A stretch of DNA of 64,000 nucleotides from Crocinitomix sp. Lineage in GTDB: Bacteria; Bacteroidota; Bacteroidia; Flavobacteriales_D; Crocinitomicaceae. Shown in pieces: positions 1-11,368 of the stretch. The notes under the pieces were generated by a model. The model was not told the DNA's origin. It saw nothing but the letters and a program-made list of their open reading frames with translations, and searched no databases. Within the stretch, counting starts at the first letter, position 1, and each line of letters begins with the position of its first letter. The translations under genes and the position numbers were made by a program. The DNA lies in assembly GCA_013138735.1 (NCBI GenBank), contig WTCE01000001.1, positions 31,887-95,886 of the forward strand, read 5' to 3'.

Positions 1-500
1 TAAGGAGCAAGCTCAACAGCAAGTGTTTTTGATAAGGAGATTAAGCCTGCTTTTGAAGCATTATACCCTCCTTGATAAGGCAAATTTCCATTAGCAGCAC
101 TCGACCCTATATTTATAATTTGTCCCTTTTTTCTTCGAGCTGCGTACTTGCTAAAGTACTTGCACATTAAAAATGTTCCCGTTAGGTTCGTATCTATCAT
201 TTCTTTCCAATCTTTTGTTTTCAATTGGGTGAGCATGCCGCCAACATTTGTTCCGGCGTTGTTAATTAATGTGTCAATTGGAAGTGCTTTTTCATTGAAA
301 AAATGATTGAAACAATCTTTAACATCCGCCTCTTCCGAAATGTCTAATTTGAATGTATGTAAACGCTCAGATTGCGGCAATTTATCATTAGATATGTCAT
401 TACGATATGTCGCTATAACGGTGTGACCTTCTTCAAGAAGACGCCCCACTATATTTTTGCCAATCCTGCTGGAGATACCTCCTGTAACTAATATATTCAT
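1..500 (-). CDS. Short-chain dehydrogenase/reductase (SDR), 3' part cut by window edge
   Basis: About 166 codons are visible and the frame is still open at base 1, so the C-terminal part is missing. The Rossmann start MNILVTGGISSRIGKNIVGR carries the SDR TGxxxxIG nucleotide-binding motif, followed by the NNAG motif near residue 90 and the catalytic Ser plus YxxxK pair (GSSAANG, YNASK). It is therefore a classical FabG-like NAD(P)H oxidoreductase. The ATG (498-500) overlaps the TGA of the upstream NRPS gene (497-499) in an ATGA arrangement, so the two are translationally coupled and the enzyme very likely acts on the NRPS product or a building block. Possible roles are reduction of a keto group on the acyl chain or of an oxidised residue. 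A housekeeping fatty-acid role is less likely given the coupling. The substrate cannot be read from sequence. Confidence 0.9.
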   Translation of the reverse strand, partial: MNILVTGGISSRIGKNIVGRLLEEGHTVIATYRNDISNDKLPQSERLHTFKLDISEEADVKDCFNHFFNEKALPIDTLINNAGTNVGGMLTQLKTKDWKEMIDTNLTGTFLMCKYFSKYAARRKKGQIINIGSSAANGNLPYQGGYNASKAGLISLSKTLAVELAP

Positions 501-3500
501 TGTATTGTCTCCTTCTTTTTTAAGTTAAGGTCTCCAACCAATAATGCTGGATTGTTTAGTTGGGTTGACAGAATTTTCACAAAATCATTCATAGCTTGTT
601 CAATATCATGAGTTGAGAACATTGAACTGAAATAGCTCACCCATATTTCAGTTGTATTGGCGTGTTGCTTTAGATAAAGCATAAACTCCATTTTAGATCC
701 CTTTGTGTTTTTTTTATGGTAAGCCGAAAAGTCAACAATTGGTGGTGCCTCCAATGCCGAAGCATAATTATAGAACACAGAGATTATTTCTTCCCATTTT
801 TTATCTACAACGGCACAATATTTTTCTAAGGGAAAAAATTGATACTGAATACTTTCATTGAAGTCGTTTGAAATATTTTCCAATAATGTATTTAGTGCAA
901 TGGAGTCCTTCACGTTATTTCTCAGAATCATGGAGCAAGCAAAAAAACCAACAGTATTTTGAAATGCCTTGTGCACTCTATTTGAGAGCGGAATTCCAAC
1001 ACTGATATCGCCATTTTCTGCTTTTTTATAGAGTAAAACATAAAATGTAGTCAGCAAAATGAGTTGTTCTGATATTTTATGCTTTTCAGAATACTGCGTT
1101 AATAAATGCTGGGTATTTAGATCTAAAACGAATCGATACCCACTACTATTGGTTGCGTACTCGTCCTTACTAGGAAAGGATTTAGGCATTCCAACATTTT
1201 GAATGTCCCCTTTAAATTTCTTTCGCCAAAACTCAGTAACTTCTTGTAGTAGTTTCGGTTGTTTCAATATTTTATCCTCCCAAGCGGCATAATCAATAAA
1301 ATTAAGGTCAGCCGATCTTTCCTTATAAGCGTCTTCAATAATAAGGGCAAAATCTCTTTTAATAATTTCTAGTGATATACCATCACAAATGATGTGGTTG
1401 ATAACGAAAATAAGGTGAAAGGATGTTGCTGAAGTAAGGAAATATTTTATTCTAAAATAGGGCGCTTTTTGCAAATCAAAAGGAATCTTGCTTTCACTTT
1501 CAAATTGTTCTGCAAGATATTCCTTCTGTTTTTCTTCATTTAAATCAGTTATATCGTCTCCATAAAGTATCGGTTCGAATTTGTCCAAAATGGCTTGCGT
1601 CAATATTTCATTTTGACGGTAGAATTTAATTTTTAAAATGGGATGAATCTCAGCCAATTTTTTTATCCATTTTATCAGTTCAATCTCGTCAAACGGAGCA
1701 GAGATGTCTTCTGAAATCGTCATATTATATTTAGGGTTTTCCGGCTCTTTCATACAACTTTTCCAGAGTCGATCTTGGGAAATTGTACATGGAAAAAATG
1801 CTTGATCTTCAGCTTTGGAAACAAGATGATAAACATTGCTATTATATTCTAAATCAACTTTACTTTTTGAATTAATCAATATAACCTGCTGCTCAATAGT
1901 TGTATTTAATAAAAGCTCTCGATATTTTATTTTTACACCAAATTTTTCGGCTATTTCATTAATCAACATGGACAATTTTAAACTATGTCCTCCTACTTCG
2001 AAAAAATCACTGTTTGGCGTTAGGTTAATTTCACCAAGTAATGCGCTCCAAATCTGCATTAATCGGATTTCTTCTTCATTCGCTGCTCTTGTCTCTAACG
2101 TATGAGCTTCATTTGCAATCTTACTTAAAAGCGCCGATCGGTCTATTTTCCCATTGGCAGTTAATGAAATATTATCCAGTAAATAGATTTGAGAAGGTAG
2201 ACTATAGGAAGGCAAGACAGTTTTTAAATACTGTTTTAATTCAGCTAATGTAATACCATTTTCTACTACTACAAAAGCAATTAATTCTTGTTCATCATTC
2301 TTATTTGATCTTGGAATGACTACAGCATCCCTGACATTTTCATGACGTAATAAAGAACTTTCAATTTCTCCTAATTCAATTCTGTAGCCCCTTATTTTCA
2401 CTTGGTCATCTTCTCTTCCCAAATAGGCTATACTGCCATCAGGAAGCCAAAAACCATAATCACCCGTTAAATAAATGTTTTGCTTCTTATCTAATGGATT
2501 AGGGATGAATTTTTCATTGCTTTTTTCTTGGTCGCCCAAATAACCTCTTGCTAAACCAGCTCCTCCAAAACAAATTTGACCTTTAACTCCTTTTGGAGTC
2601 AGTTGTAAATTTTCATCAAGAATAAGCGCTGTTGTACCACTTATGGGTTTTCCAATTGGAATTTCACCTGCCTCTTTTTCAATTTTATGCGTTAAGGAGA
2701 AGGTTGTATTTTCTGTTGGCCCGTATCCGTTAATGACATTCAATTTCGGATATTCTTTTCGAACTTTATTGATATGAAATGGCGATAATTTCTCGCCTCC
2801 AACAAGTATTGTTTCCAATGTTGAAAAAACACTTATTTTAGTTTGAACCAATTGGTTAAACCATCCCGAAGTAAACCACATTTTGGTAATTTCGTGCTTC
2901 TTAATTAATTGGCTCAGCCTCGTTGTGTCCATCAAGTCATCTTGACTACACAATACCAACTTGCCTCCATTTAGAAGCATTCCCCAGTATTCAAAAGTTG
3001 TTGCATCAAAAGAAACTGCTCCGGTGGATATTAAGGCATCATTTTTAGAAAAGTGAATATAATTGGGTGCTTTAACCAGTCTTATAACACTTTTATTCTC
3101 AATCATAACCCCTTTAGGAATTCCGGTTGATCCTGATGTAAACATGACATAAGCCAAGTTGCTGCCATCCTTTTTTAAGGTTAGGTTATTCTCTGAATAT
3201 TCGTTTTTACAGGTATTAAATTTTCCGAACTCAGCCTTATCTATAGATACCTTGGCATTAATTTGATTTTCAAAATCAACACTTCTCTTTTCAGGAAGTC
3301 CTGCGTCAATTGGTACATAAGCTCCACCAGTTTTTAAAATACCAAGCATTGCAACCATCATTTCTAGAGACTTTTCAAGCTTAAGACCTATTAGGTCATC
3401 TGGCTCAATAGCATACGTGTTTAATAAATAATGTGCAAATTGATTTGAGGCTTCATTTAGCGCTTCATAGGTAAACGCCTTGTCTTTATAAGCTACTGCT

Positions 3501-6500
3501 ATTGCATGTGGTGTTGCACTTGCCTGATTTTCAAATAATGACGCAATTGTATCTTCGGAGTTCAATGAAAAGGAACTCTTGTTAAATTCATAGCGTAGTT
3601 CATTCTCTTCTTCTGTTCTCAGGTATTTTAAGCTTTGAATTGTTGCTGTTGGTTTTTCTACAATTGACTCAAATAATTGCGTAAAATGATCTCCTAATTG
3701 ATTAACCGTTTCGGTATTAAACAAATCCGTATTATACTCAATTGACACAAGAAATGCCTCCCCTGATTCACTAAAATTAAAAGTCAAATCAAACTTACTG
3801 CCTACTTGTTTATTATCGGTATACCATTTAAAGCTAAGCTCCTCTAAATCCTCAGTTTTACTTAGGTCTGATGTTGCGGTATTTTGTAATACCACCATCA
3901 CATCAAACAACTGATTTTGATTGAGCGCTCCGCTTGCGTGTAATTCGGCTATAAGCATGTCAAAAGGATAGTCTTGATGCTTATAAGCTCCTAATGTCAC
4001 TTCCTTTACTTCATCTAGTAGCTCTAAAAAAGTGTTTTCACCCTTAAATAGTGTTCGTAATGCCAAGGTATTGGCATAAAATCCAATCTGATCTTCAAGA
4101 TCTAAATGATTCCTACCAGCAATTGGACTTCCAAGTATTATATCGTTTTGCCCCGTATAGCGATAAAGTAATGTGTTTACAATGCCCATTAAGCCCATAA
4201 ACAAAGAGCAGTCTTTTCTTTGGGTGATTTTCCGGAGCGCATTAATCGCCGTTTTCGGAATTATTTTAGTGACAACACTCCCATTATATGTTTTTATAGC
4301 TGGCCTGGGTTGATCGGTTCGCAGACCTAAGATTGGTAAGTCTGATTTTTTTGAGAATTGCGTCAACCAATAATTGCTAAGTGTATTCAAATGTTCACCG
4401 TTTAGCTGGTTTATTTGCCAAAGTGTGTAATCTTTATATTGAATATTTAATGGAGAAAGCGGATGTTTCTCATTTTTTAAAATGGCATTATATACTAAAG
4501 TAAACTCCTTAATAAGAACATTGAAACTCCATCCATCACTAATGATGTGATGTAAATTTAGATTCAATATGTGCCGATTATCAGACAATTGCAATACGCC
4601 AATTTTAATGAGTGGTCCTTTTTCTAAATCAAAAAGTTGGATAGCTGCAGTTTCTATATAAGCCTTGACTTTGTCTTCTTTATTGTTGTCGCCTCTAAAG
4701 TCTTGAAAATCAACATTAAAACGAGAGTTATTGTAGGGGGTAACTTCCTGTCTGGTGGTTTTATGCTCCTCAATAAAAACGGTTCTTAATATTTCATGCC
4801 GCTGGATTATTACTTCAAATGCTTGTTGAAATTTGACTTGGTCAATATCGCCTTCAATTTCAAATGAATAAGGCATATTGTAGGCGATTGAAGTCTCTTC
4901 TGACTGGCATAAAGTCCATAACCTAAGTTGTGCATTAGATAATGGATAGTTCTTTTGTGGTTTTGCTCTTGAAATAGGAATATAGACTGACTTTTCTTTA
5001 TTGGAAATAATTATTGCCTGAGACTCCAACGAAGGATTTAAAAATATATCCTTTAAATCAACTGTTACGTCAAAAGCTTTATGATACTCATTGGTAAGTA
5101 CGATTGCTGAAATGCTGTTTCCGCCTAATACGAAAAAGTCATTTGTTACGCTTATTTCCTTTTTCCGTAGAACTTTGCTCCATATTTCAACTAATTTTTC
5201 TTCTAAAGTATTCCGTGGAGCAACTCGTTTAACTTCATTTGAGAATTCGGGTATTTCCAAATTCATCAATTTTTTACGATCAACTTTACGATTAACCGTC
5301 AAAGGGAATTCCTCAATTTGGATTATTATTGACGGAACCATATAGTCAGGAAGTGAATTTTTTACATAATTTTTTACATCCTCTGTTTTAAGGTTCTCTT
5401 TTCCTGTGATGAATGCGACAATCGTTTTTTCAAACTTTTTTTCGTGAACAATAACTGCAGCTCCTGTAATAGATTCAAAGGAGTTTAGCAAAAATTCAAT
5501 TTCACCCAATTCAACGCGATACCCTCTAATTTTTAATTGATTGTCTTTTCTACCAACAAAGCATATATTACCGTTTGATAATTTATAGCCGATATCTCCT
5601 GTGTTATAATAACGTCCAAAAGAGGCGTTCAAGAATTTTTCTGCCGTTAGCTGCTCATTATTGAGATACCCGCGAGCTAATGCATGACCAGCAACACAAA
5701 TATTTCCCTTAACTCCTTTGGGTACAATATTTCCATAATCATCCAAAATATAAACTTGGGTATTGCTAATTGCTGTCCCAATTGTTGGCTTTGAAATAAA
5801 CTCATTAACATTCGCCTTTGTTATTTCAAAAGTGCAAACTCCAATTGTTGTTTCAGTTGGTCCATAGTGGTTAATCAAACGAATGTCAGATTGCGTTATA
5901 ATAGATTCCACATCCTTTAAATTGGGCGATTCACCCCCAATTAATAAAAGTCCCAATTGGCTGTTGAATAAATCTGACTGGCTATAAGTCAATAAACCAT
6001 TTAGGAATATAGGGGTTGTTTTTACGAATGTAATATTGTGCTCCTTAATGTATTTCGAAACTACTCTCGGATCCTTGGAAGCGTATTCGTCCATTATATG
6101 AACTTCGGCTCCATTTAAAATCCCTCCGAAAAGACTTGTATAAATCAAATCAAAAGAAAGACTTGAAAGTAATACTGTTTTGTCCCGATTGCTTATGTCA
6201 TAAGTTTCGCCGAACCATTGACAATAATTAAGCAAAGCGCCATGCGTTACCATTACGCCTTTGGGCGTTCCTGTTGAACCAGAAGTGTAAATTGCATAAA
6301 CCAATGCATCTGCAGAAATGGCTTTTTTCAATTTTGGCTTTTCTGCTGAAAATTCAGCACGATTTTGGCGAAATTCTTGAATGAATTCTGCATCAATAAA
6401 CACCTTACAGTCTGCATCTTTATTTATAAATGACACCCTGTTTTCTGACAAGGACGGATCCAATGGAACAAATGCTCCACCTACTTTTATCACACCCCAA

Positions 6501-9500
6501 ATTGCAATTAAAGTCCACGTTGTTCTTTCCATTTTTATGGAAAGAAAATCCTCATTCTCTACTCCATGTTCAATTCGCAAATAATTCGCAAACTGATTGG
6601 AGAGTTGATCCAATTCCTTAAATGATATTTTTTGTTGGTTAAAAACAATTGCTGTGTTATCTGGATTTTCGTTTACCTGACCTTCTAGGAAGTCAATTAA
6701 ATTGAGATCGGACAAGCTGTTTGTCAGTTTAGTTGAAAGCTTTATTTGCTCTGATTCTGGCAAATAAATAAGATCGGAAAATGGCCTTTCTGGTGCTTGG
6801 AGCATTGTTTCTAATAATGCTTGATAATGGACTAATGCTTGTTCCATTATTTCACGGTCATAGATATTGGTGTCAAATTTTACTAGAAGCGAAAGTTCAT
6901 TATCCTTTTCGAAAAACGCGAAATCAATATCAGACTTGCTAAATCCTTGGCCATAATCAATGACCTCATTTATTACTTTTGTTGGATTATTTTTTGCTAA
7001 AAAATTGTTTTGCAGTGAGAACATTACATCAAACAACTGATTTCTTGATGGATTCAGCTCAAGTGATAATTCTTCAATCAATAAATCGAAAGGATAAGAT
7101 TTATGACTAAAAATGGTAGCCATCTTGTCTTTTACACGGTGGATAAATGAACTGAAACTTTCAGATTCGTCAACCTGATTTCTTATGGCTATTGTATTGA
7201 GATAAAACCCGATTTGATTCTCTAATTCACTGCGGTTGCGAATAGAAATGGGAGATCCAACAACAATATCACTTTCGCCTGTGTATTTTTTAATGAAAAC
7301 ATTAAGCGTAGTTAACAGGCCTGCAAATAAGGTAGTCTCATTCTGCTGGCAAAATTCCTTTAATTCAATTGTCGTGTTTTCCGAAAAATGAAAACCAAGT
7401 ATTTTAGCTTGCCTATCACTTAATTTCGGCCGTTTTTTAGCTAAAGGGAAATTAATTTCTGGGGGATGAATGGAAAACTCTTTTTTCCAAAAGGATAGCT
7501 GTTCACCTGGTTTTTCTTTCTCATCTATTTCAGCATTATTTACAACATAATCTTTGTACTGAAATGATAATTTCTCTAAACTTAAGGGCGCATTATTTTT
7601 GTAATGCGCATAAAAGGCATAGAGTTCTTTCTCCAATATTTCAATACTCTGCCCATCACTAATAATGTGATGCATATTGTAGTAAAATATTATTTCTTGA
7701 TTTGAAACTTTAAAGAAAATGGCTCTAAACAAAGGCCCTTTTTCTAAGTCAAAAACTGAAAATGAATCATTTAATATGGCCTTATTGCATTCTTCTATTC
7801 CGTTTTTAGTTGTTGAAAAATCAAAGAATGGAATTTTTATATCGGATTTCCCCGAGGGAAGTACCCATTGCCTGATAGCTTCTGACTCCGTTTTTTTAAA
7901 TGTGGTTCTTAAAATTTCATGCCGTTTAATTAAGGCATTAAATGCTTTTTCAAAAAGGCTTATGTCAACATCAGGATTGAGTGAAAGTTGAGATGGCATA
8001 TTGTAGCTAATCGACCTTTCTTCAATTTGGCTCAAGATCCAAATGCGCTTTTGTCCAGAAGATAATGGATATGATTTTTGTGCAGCAGCTTTTATAATTT
8101 TACGCTCAAAGGTTGTCTCCGCATTTTCAATCAAATAGCAATTTTCACTTAGGGTAGGCTTTTTGAAAATGTCATTTAAGTCAATTCGTTTCCCAAATAT
8201 TTCTAAGTATTTAGCTTGTAAGCGAATTGCGCTCAAACTATCCCCGCCCAGTTGAAAAAAGTTAACATTAACGCCTATTTTTTCAACGGCTAATACCTCT
8301 TGCCAAATTTCAACTAATTTAACTTCGGTTTCAGTTTTTGGTGGAACATAAACCTGCGCTAAAATTTGAGGTTTTGGTAATTTATTCCCATCCACTTTCC
8401 CGTTCGTTGTCATTGGAATAAAATCGACAATTTCAATCGCTGACGGTATCATGTACAAGGGAAGTTCCTTTACCAAGAGATCAAACAGGGCTGTTTGTTT
8501 TAAATTCTCACCAGCAACCCACGTTATCAATGAATTTCCGATTACACTTGTGTAAGCATTTGATACATTTACTATTTCTAATAATTTAGAATTGATTTCA
8601 TCCACCTCAATTCTATAACCACGGTGTTTTATTTGATTGTCTTTTCGGCCAAAGAATTGAATTTTCCCTTCGCTTGTCCAACAAGCTAAATCACCTGTAG
8701 CATATACTTTTTTATCCAATTTTTTTAACGTAAAAAACTTTTCAGCTGATAAGGCGGGTTGATTTAAATAACCCGTCGCAATAGAAGGACCGGCAATTAA
8801 TAATTCTCCAACAACATTTTTCGGTAGTAAGTTCCCAAAGTCGTCAACAATATATACTTGCGTATTTCCAATTGGCTTGCCAATTATATTTACAGGGAAC
8901 GCTGCTATATCTTGGTTGACAATTGCATCAATTGTAATTTCAGTTGGGCCATAATGATTGTTTAGCTGAACAGATGGAAGTTTTTTCTTTAATTTTCCCA
9001 CCAAATTATGGTTCAATGATTCACCACCTATACATACTATTTTGAGTATATCATTCAACGCTTTGGCCTGAAGTTCGGTAAACTCAGCCGCTATATGCGT
9101 GAAATAAGATGGAGTGCCTTGTAAAACAGACACCTTATAGGCTGAGATTTCGGAGATCGTTAAGGCAATATCTTTAGGGTTTGAAGCAATTGCAATTCTC
9201 CCTCCATTAAGCATTGGCAAAATCAACTCCAAAAAGGCAACATCAAAAGATGGATTTGTTAATGTAAGTGTGACAGATTCATCATTTAAATTTAAAAGCT
9301 TTGCTTCTTCACTTAGCTTGTTTGTTAAAGCATGATGCGATATTACAACACCTTTTGGCTTTCCAGTTGAGCCCGAAGTATAAAGCACGTAAGCAGGATC
9401 CTCTTTCGATAATTGTACAAAGTTTTCAGTTAGTTCAGTGGTAAAACGCTGCTCAAAAAAGGCTTCATTAATAATCAGTTTTGCCTTACAATCTTTGCTA

Positions 9501-11368
9501 ATCTCAGCTTTTCTATTCGTTGGGATGCTTACATCAACGGGAACATAAACTGCGCCTATCATCCATATAGCAAGCATAGTTGCAACTAAATTTCCATCAG
9601 CTGTTAACTGCACTACTAGATGCTCACCTTTAGTCACGCCTTGCTTCCGTAAGTCAAAAGCAATGCACTTTGACTTAATCCAAAGTTGCTTGTAGGAAAC
9701 TTCGGACCTTGCATTTTGAAGAACGATCTTTTCTGAATATTCCTGAAATTTTTGAGCTAATATTTCAATAATATTATCAGGCACATTGCCTACTCCATTT
9801 GCTAAGCTCCCCCATTTTTCAATTTCAGTTTGTTGTTGGTCATCTAATAGTGATAGTTGACTCAAACGGGCATTTGAATGAAGCAATATTTGACGACAGA
9901 CATTAACTAACTGTTCTGAAATTGAAGTAATAAATTCTTTTGAATACAATTCATGATTATATTCAAACCTGAGCAATGTCTCGCTCGAATATTCAAGCAC
10001 AGAGCAGGTCAAATTATACAGCGCATTAGTACTAGACGGGAAAATATTTTCGCCATTTACATTCCCATCCATCTGCCGATAATTAGAAAAGGCAATTAAC
10101 GTATCAAATAAGGGGAATTTGTTTCCTTCTCTTTGGTAATGTATATCCTCCAGAATGAATTCAAATGGATAAACTTGATGTTCTAATACTTGAATAAAAT
10201 CATTCTTCAACCTTTTTAATTGATTGATGACCGTGTCAGCATAATCAAATTGCAAGCGTAAGGGCAACATATTGACCAAATCCCCTATTATACTGCCCAA
10301 TTGCGGGTGATTACGACTTTCACTTGGTGTACCAATAACCAAGTCTTTGGCGCGGCTATTCTTGGATAAGACAAACCCAAAAGCAAACGTATAAAATTGC
10401 GTTAGCCGAATCTTTTCTTTTTTGCAAAAATCATCAACTTCACTTTTTAATTTTGTATCAATTCTAATTTCAATATCTCCTTCATAATGAGGAGAAGTTG
10501 GTTTATTTGCAACGAAAAGTTGAAAATCATCTGAATAATCTTTCAGGTAGTTTTTCCAAAAGTCAGTGCTTGTATTGTGATTTGATTTATCACTAATCCA
10601 TTTAATATAATCGTGGTATTGAATGTGTTTATTTTGATAATCCTCCCCTTTTTCTACCTGATCGTAAATCGTAAAGATTTCCTTCATTATTAATTCTAAT
10701 GAAACGCCATCCGCAATGAGGTGATGCACATTTAAAAAGAACTTGTATTGATTCTTTCCAAGATTAAATATGTCTATGGTCCAAGGTGCTTTTTGATCAA
10801 AATTCAGTCCTTGCGCAAAACGATCTTTTATTACATTATCAATGAAATTTATTTGCTCACTACTAGACAAGTGCTGTAATTCTGTAATTGTTAAATGTTC
10901 GCCTAGGTTCACATTGGAGATTTGTTGGAATGGTTCTCCCATATTTTCTCCAAAAACAAACGCTAATGCCAAATGCTCTTTTGTAAGAATCTTTAATGTT
11001 TCTTTAAATAAGTCAATCTTGAAGTTCGGAATGTGAAAATCATTTATTTCAGGAATACAATAAAGCCGCTTATCATTTTCAATTTTTAATTGTACCCAAA
11101 TTCGCTTTTGATTGGGTGATAAGGGAATTTTCTTGTTATTAACGAGCGTTGTTTTTTCTATTGAAGCAATCGCCTTTTTTTGATCTTTTAGAAAAAGAAT
11201 TATTGCTTCTCTAGCATTACGAATTTCCTTTTTGTTTGCATCATTGAGTTGCGCCAAATCACCTTTAACACTCAAGTTGTCGCCACTTGCGTCCAGGGAA
11301 ATTCGAATTCCTTTTCCTTTATACTTGGATAATATGTCAATGACTTCTTTCATTCTTCTTTCACTCAC
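497..11368 (-). CDS. Trimodular NRPS with an extra C-terminal condensation domain (TubC_N-C-A-PCP-C-A-PCP-C-A-PCP-C)
   Basis: 3623 residues. Residues 1-60 resemble a TubC-type N-terminal docking domain. Three C-A-PCP modules follow: condensation motifs HHLIADG (about 212), HHIISDG (1234) and HHIISDG (2277); adenylation A3 motifs YTSGSTGKPKG (664), YTSGSTGTPKG (1696) and FTSGSTGIPKG (2748); carrier serines in GGDS (1041), GGNS (2084) and GGHS (3125). A fourth C domain (NHIICDG, about 3326) ends the protein. There is no thioesterase, reductase or epimerase domain. By-eye ten-residue codes are DVLQCGHIDK (no match I know), DLTKLGHIGK (close to the Asp code) and DAFFLGGTFK (Val/Ile-like). The start used is a GTG overlapping the upstream NRPS stop (GTGA); an ATG five codons later at 11353 is equally possible. 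This is the last NRPS of the line by gene order. Confidence 0.97.
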   Translation of the reverse strand: MSERRMKEVIDILSKYKGKGIRISLDASGDNLSVKGDLAQLNDANKKEIRNAREAIILFLKDQKKAIASIEKTTLVNNKKIPLSPNQKRIWVQLKIENDKRLYCIPEINDFHIPNFKIDLFKETLKILTKEHLALAFVFGENMGEPFQQISNVNLGEHLTITELQHLSSSEQINFIDNVIKDRFAQGLNFDQKAPWTIDIFNLGKNQYKFFLNVHHLIADGVSLELIMKEIFTIYDQVEKGEDYQNKHIQYHDYIKWISDKSNHNTSTDFWKNYLKDYSDDFQLFVANKPTSPHYEGDIEIRIDTKLKSEVDDFCKKEKIRLTQFYTFAFGFVLSKNSRAKDLVIGTPSESRNHPQLGSIIGDLVNMLPLRLQFDYADTVINQLKRLKNDFIQVLEHQVYPFEFILEDIHYQREGNKFPLFDTLIAFSNYRQMDGNVNGENIFPSSTNALYNLTCSVLEYSSETLLRFEYNHELYSKEFITSISEQLVNVCRQILLHSNARLSQLSLLDDQQQTEIEKWGSLANGVGNVPDNIIEILAQKFQEYSEKIVLQNARSEVSYKQLWIKSKCIAFDLRKQGVTKGEHLVVQLTADGNLVATMLAIWMIGAVYVPVDVSIPTNRKAEISKDCKAKLIINEAFFEQRFTTELTENFVQLSKEDPAYVLYTSGSTGKPKGVVISHHALTNKLSEEAKLLNLNDESVTLTLTNPSFDVAFLELILPMLNGGRIAIASNPKDIALTISEISAYKVSVLQGTPSYFTHIAAEFTELQAKALNDILKIVCIGGESLNHNLVGKLKKKLPSVQLNNHYGPTEITIDAIVNQDIAAFPVNIIGKPIGNTQVYIVDDFGNLLPKNVVGELLIAGPSIATGYLNQPALSAEKFFTLKKLDKKVYATGDLACWTSEGKIQFFGRKDNQIKHRGYRIEVDEINSKLLEIVNVSNAYTSVIGNSLITWVAGENLKQTALFDLLVKELPLYMIPSAIEIVDFIPMTTNGKVDGNKLPKPQILAQVYVPPKTETEVKLVEIWQEVLAVEKIGVNVNFFQLGGDSLSAIRLQAKYLEIFGKRIDLNDIFKKPTLSENCYLIENAETTFERKIIKAAAQKSYPLSSGQKRIWILSQIEERSISYNMPSQLSLNPDVDISLFEKAFNALIKRHEILRTTFKKTESEAIRQWVLPSGKSDIKIPFFDFSTTKNGIEECNKAILNDSFSVFDLEKGPLFRAIFFKVSNQEIIFYYNMHHIISDGQSIEILEKELYAFYAHYKNNAPLSLEKLSFQYKDYVVNNAEIDEKEKPGEQLSFWKKEFSIHPPEINFPLAKKRPKLSDRQAKILGFHFSENTTIELKEFCQQNETTLFAGLLTTLNVFIKKYTGESDIVVGSPISIRNRSELENQIGFYLNTIAIRNQVDESESFSSFIHRVKDKMATIFSHKSYPFDLLIEELSLELNPSRNQLFDVMFSLQNNFLAKNNPTKVINEVIDYGQGFSKSDIDFAFFEKDNELSLLVKFDTNIYDREIMEQALVHYQALLETMLQAPERPFSDLIYLPESEQIKLSTKLTNSLSDLNLIDFLEGQVNENPDNTAIVFNQQKISFKELDQLSNQFANYLRIEHGVENEDFLSIKMERTTWTLIAIWGVIKVGGAFVPLDPSLSENRVSFINKDADCKVFIDAEFIQEFRQNRAEFSAEKPKLKKAISADALVYAIYTSGSTGTPKGVMVTHGALLNYCQWFGETYDISNRDKTVLLSSLSFDLIYTSLFGGILNGAEVHIMDEYASKDPRVVSKYIKEHNITFVKTTPIFLNGLLTYSQSDLFNSQLGLLLIGGESPNLKDVESIITQSDIRLINHYGPTETTIGVCTFEITKANVNEFISKPTIGTAISNTQVYILDDYGNIVPKGVKGNICVAGHALARGYLNNEQLTAEKFLNASFGRYYNTGDIGYKLSNGNICFVGRKDNQLKIRGYRVELGEIEFLLNSFESITGAAVIVHEKKFEKTIVAFITGKENLKTEDVKNYVKNSLPDYMVPSIIIQIEEFPLTVNRKVDRKKLMNLEIPEFSNEVKRVAPRNTLEEKLVEIWSKVLRKKEISVTNDFFVLGGNSISAIVLTNEYHKAFDVTVDLKDIFLNPSLESQAIIISNKEKSVYIPISRAKPQKNYPLSNAQLRLWTLCQSEETSIAYNMPYSFEIEGDIDQVKFQQAFEVIIQRHEILRTVFIEEHKTTRQEVTPYNNSRFNVDFQDFRGDNNKEDKVKAYIETAAIQLFDLEKGPLIKIGVLQLSDNRHILNLNLHHIISDGWSFNVLIKEFTLVYNAILKNEKHPLSPLNIQYKDYTLWQINQLNGEHLNTLSNYWLTQFSKKSDLPILGLRTDQPRPAIKTYNGSVVTKIIPKTAINALRKITQRKDCSLFMGLMGIVNTLLYRYTGQNDIILGSPIAGRNHLDLEDQIGFYANTLALRTLFKGENTFLELLDEVKEVTLGAYKHQDYPFDMLIAELHASGALNQNQLFDVMVVLQNTATSDLSKTEDLEELSFKWYTDNKQVGSKFDLTFNFSESGEAFLVSIEYNTDLFNTETVNQLGDHFTQLFESIVEKPTATIQSLKYLRTEEENELRYEFNKSSFSLNSEDTIASLFENQASATPHAIAVAYKDKAFTYEALNEASNQFAHYLLNTYAIEPDDLIGLKLEKSLEMMVAMLGILKTGGAYVPIDAGLPEKRSVDFENQINAKVSIDKAEFGKFNTCKNEYSENNLTLKKDGSNLAYVMFTSGSTGIPKGVMIENKSVIRLVKAPNYIHFSKNDALISTGAVSFDATTFEYWGMLLNGGKLVLCSQDDLMDTTRLSQLIKKHEITKMWFTSGWFNQLVQTKISVFSTLETILVGGEKLSPFHINKVRKEYPKLNVINGYGPTENTTFSLTHKIEKEAGEIPIGKPISGTTALILDENLQLTPKGVKGQICFGGAGLARGYLGDQEKSNEKFIPNPLDKKQNIYLTGDYGFWLPDGSIAYLGREDDQVKIRGYRIELGEIESSLLRHENVRDAVVIPRSNKNDEQELIAFVVVENGITLAELKQYLKTVLPSYSLPSQIYLLDNISLTANGKIDRSALLSKIANEAHTLETRAANEEEIRLMQIWSALLGEINLTPNSDFFEVGGHSLKLSMLINEIAEKFGVKIKYRELLLNTTIEQQVILINSKSKVDLEYNSNVYHLVSKAEDQAFFPCTISQDRLWKSCMKEPENPKYNMTISEDISAPFDEIELIKWIKKLAEIHPILKIKFYRQNEILTQAILDKFEPILYGDDITDLNEEKQKEYLAEQFESESKIPFDLQKAPYFRIKYFLTSATSFHLIFVINHIICDGISLEIIKRDFALIIEDAYKERSADLNFIDYAAWEDKILKQPKLLQEVTEFWRKKFKGDIQNVGMPKSFPSKDEYATNSSGYRFVLDLNTQHLLTQYSEKHKISEQLILLTTFYVLLYKKAENGDISVGIPLSNRVHKAFQNTVGFFACSMILRNNVKDSIALNTLLENISNDFNESIQYQFFPLEKYCAVVDKKWEEIISVFYNYASALEAPPIVDFSAYHKKNTKGSKMEFMLYLKQHANTTEIWVSYFSSMFSTHDIEQAMNDFVKILSTQLNNPALLVGDLNLKKKETIQ

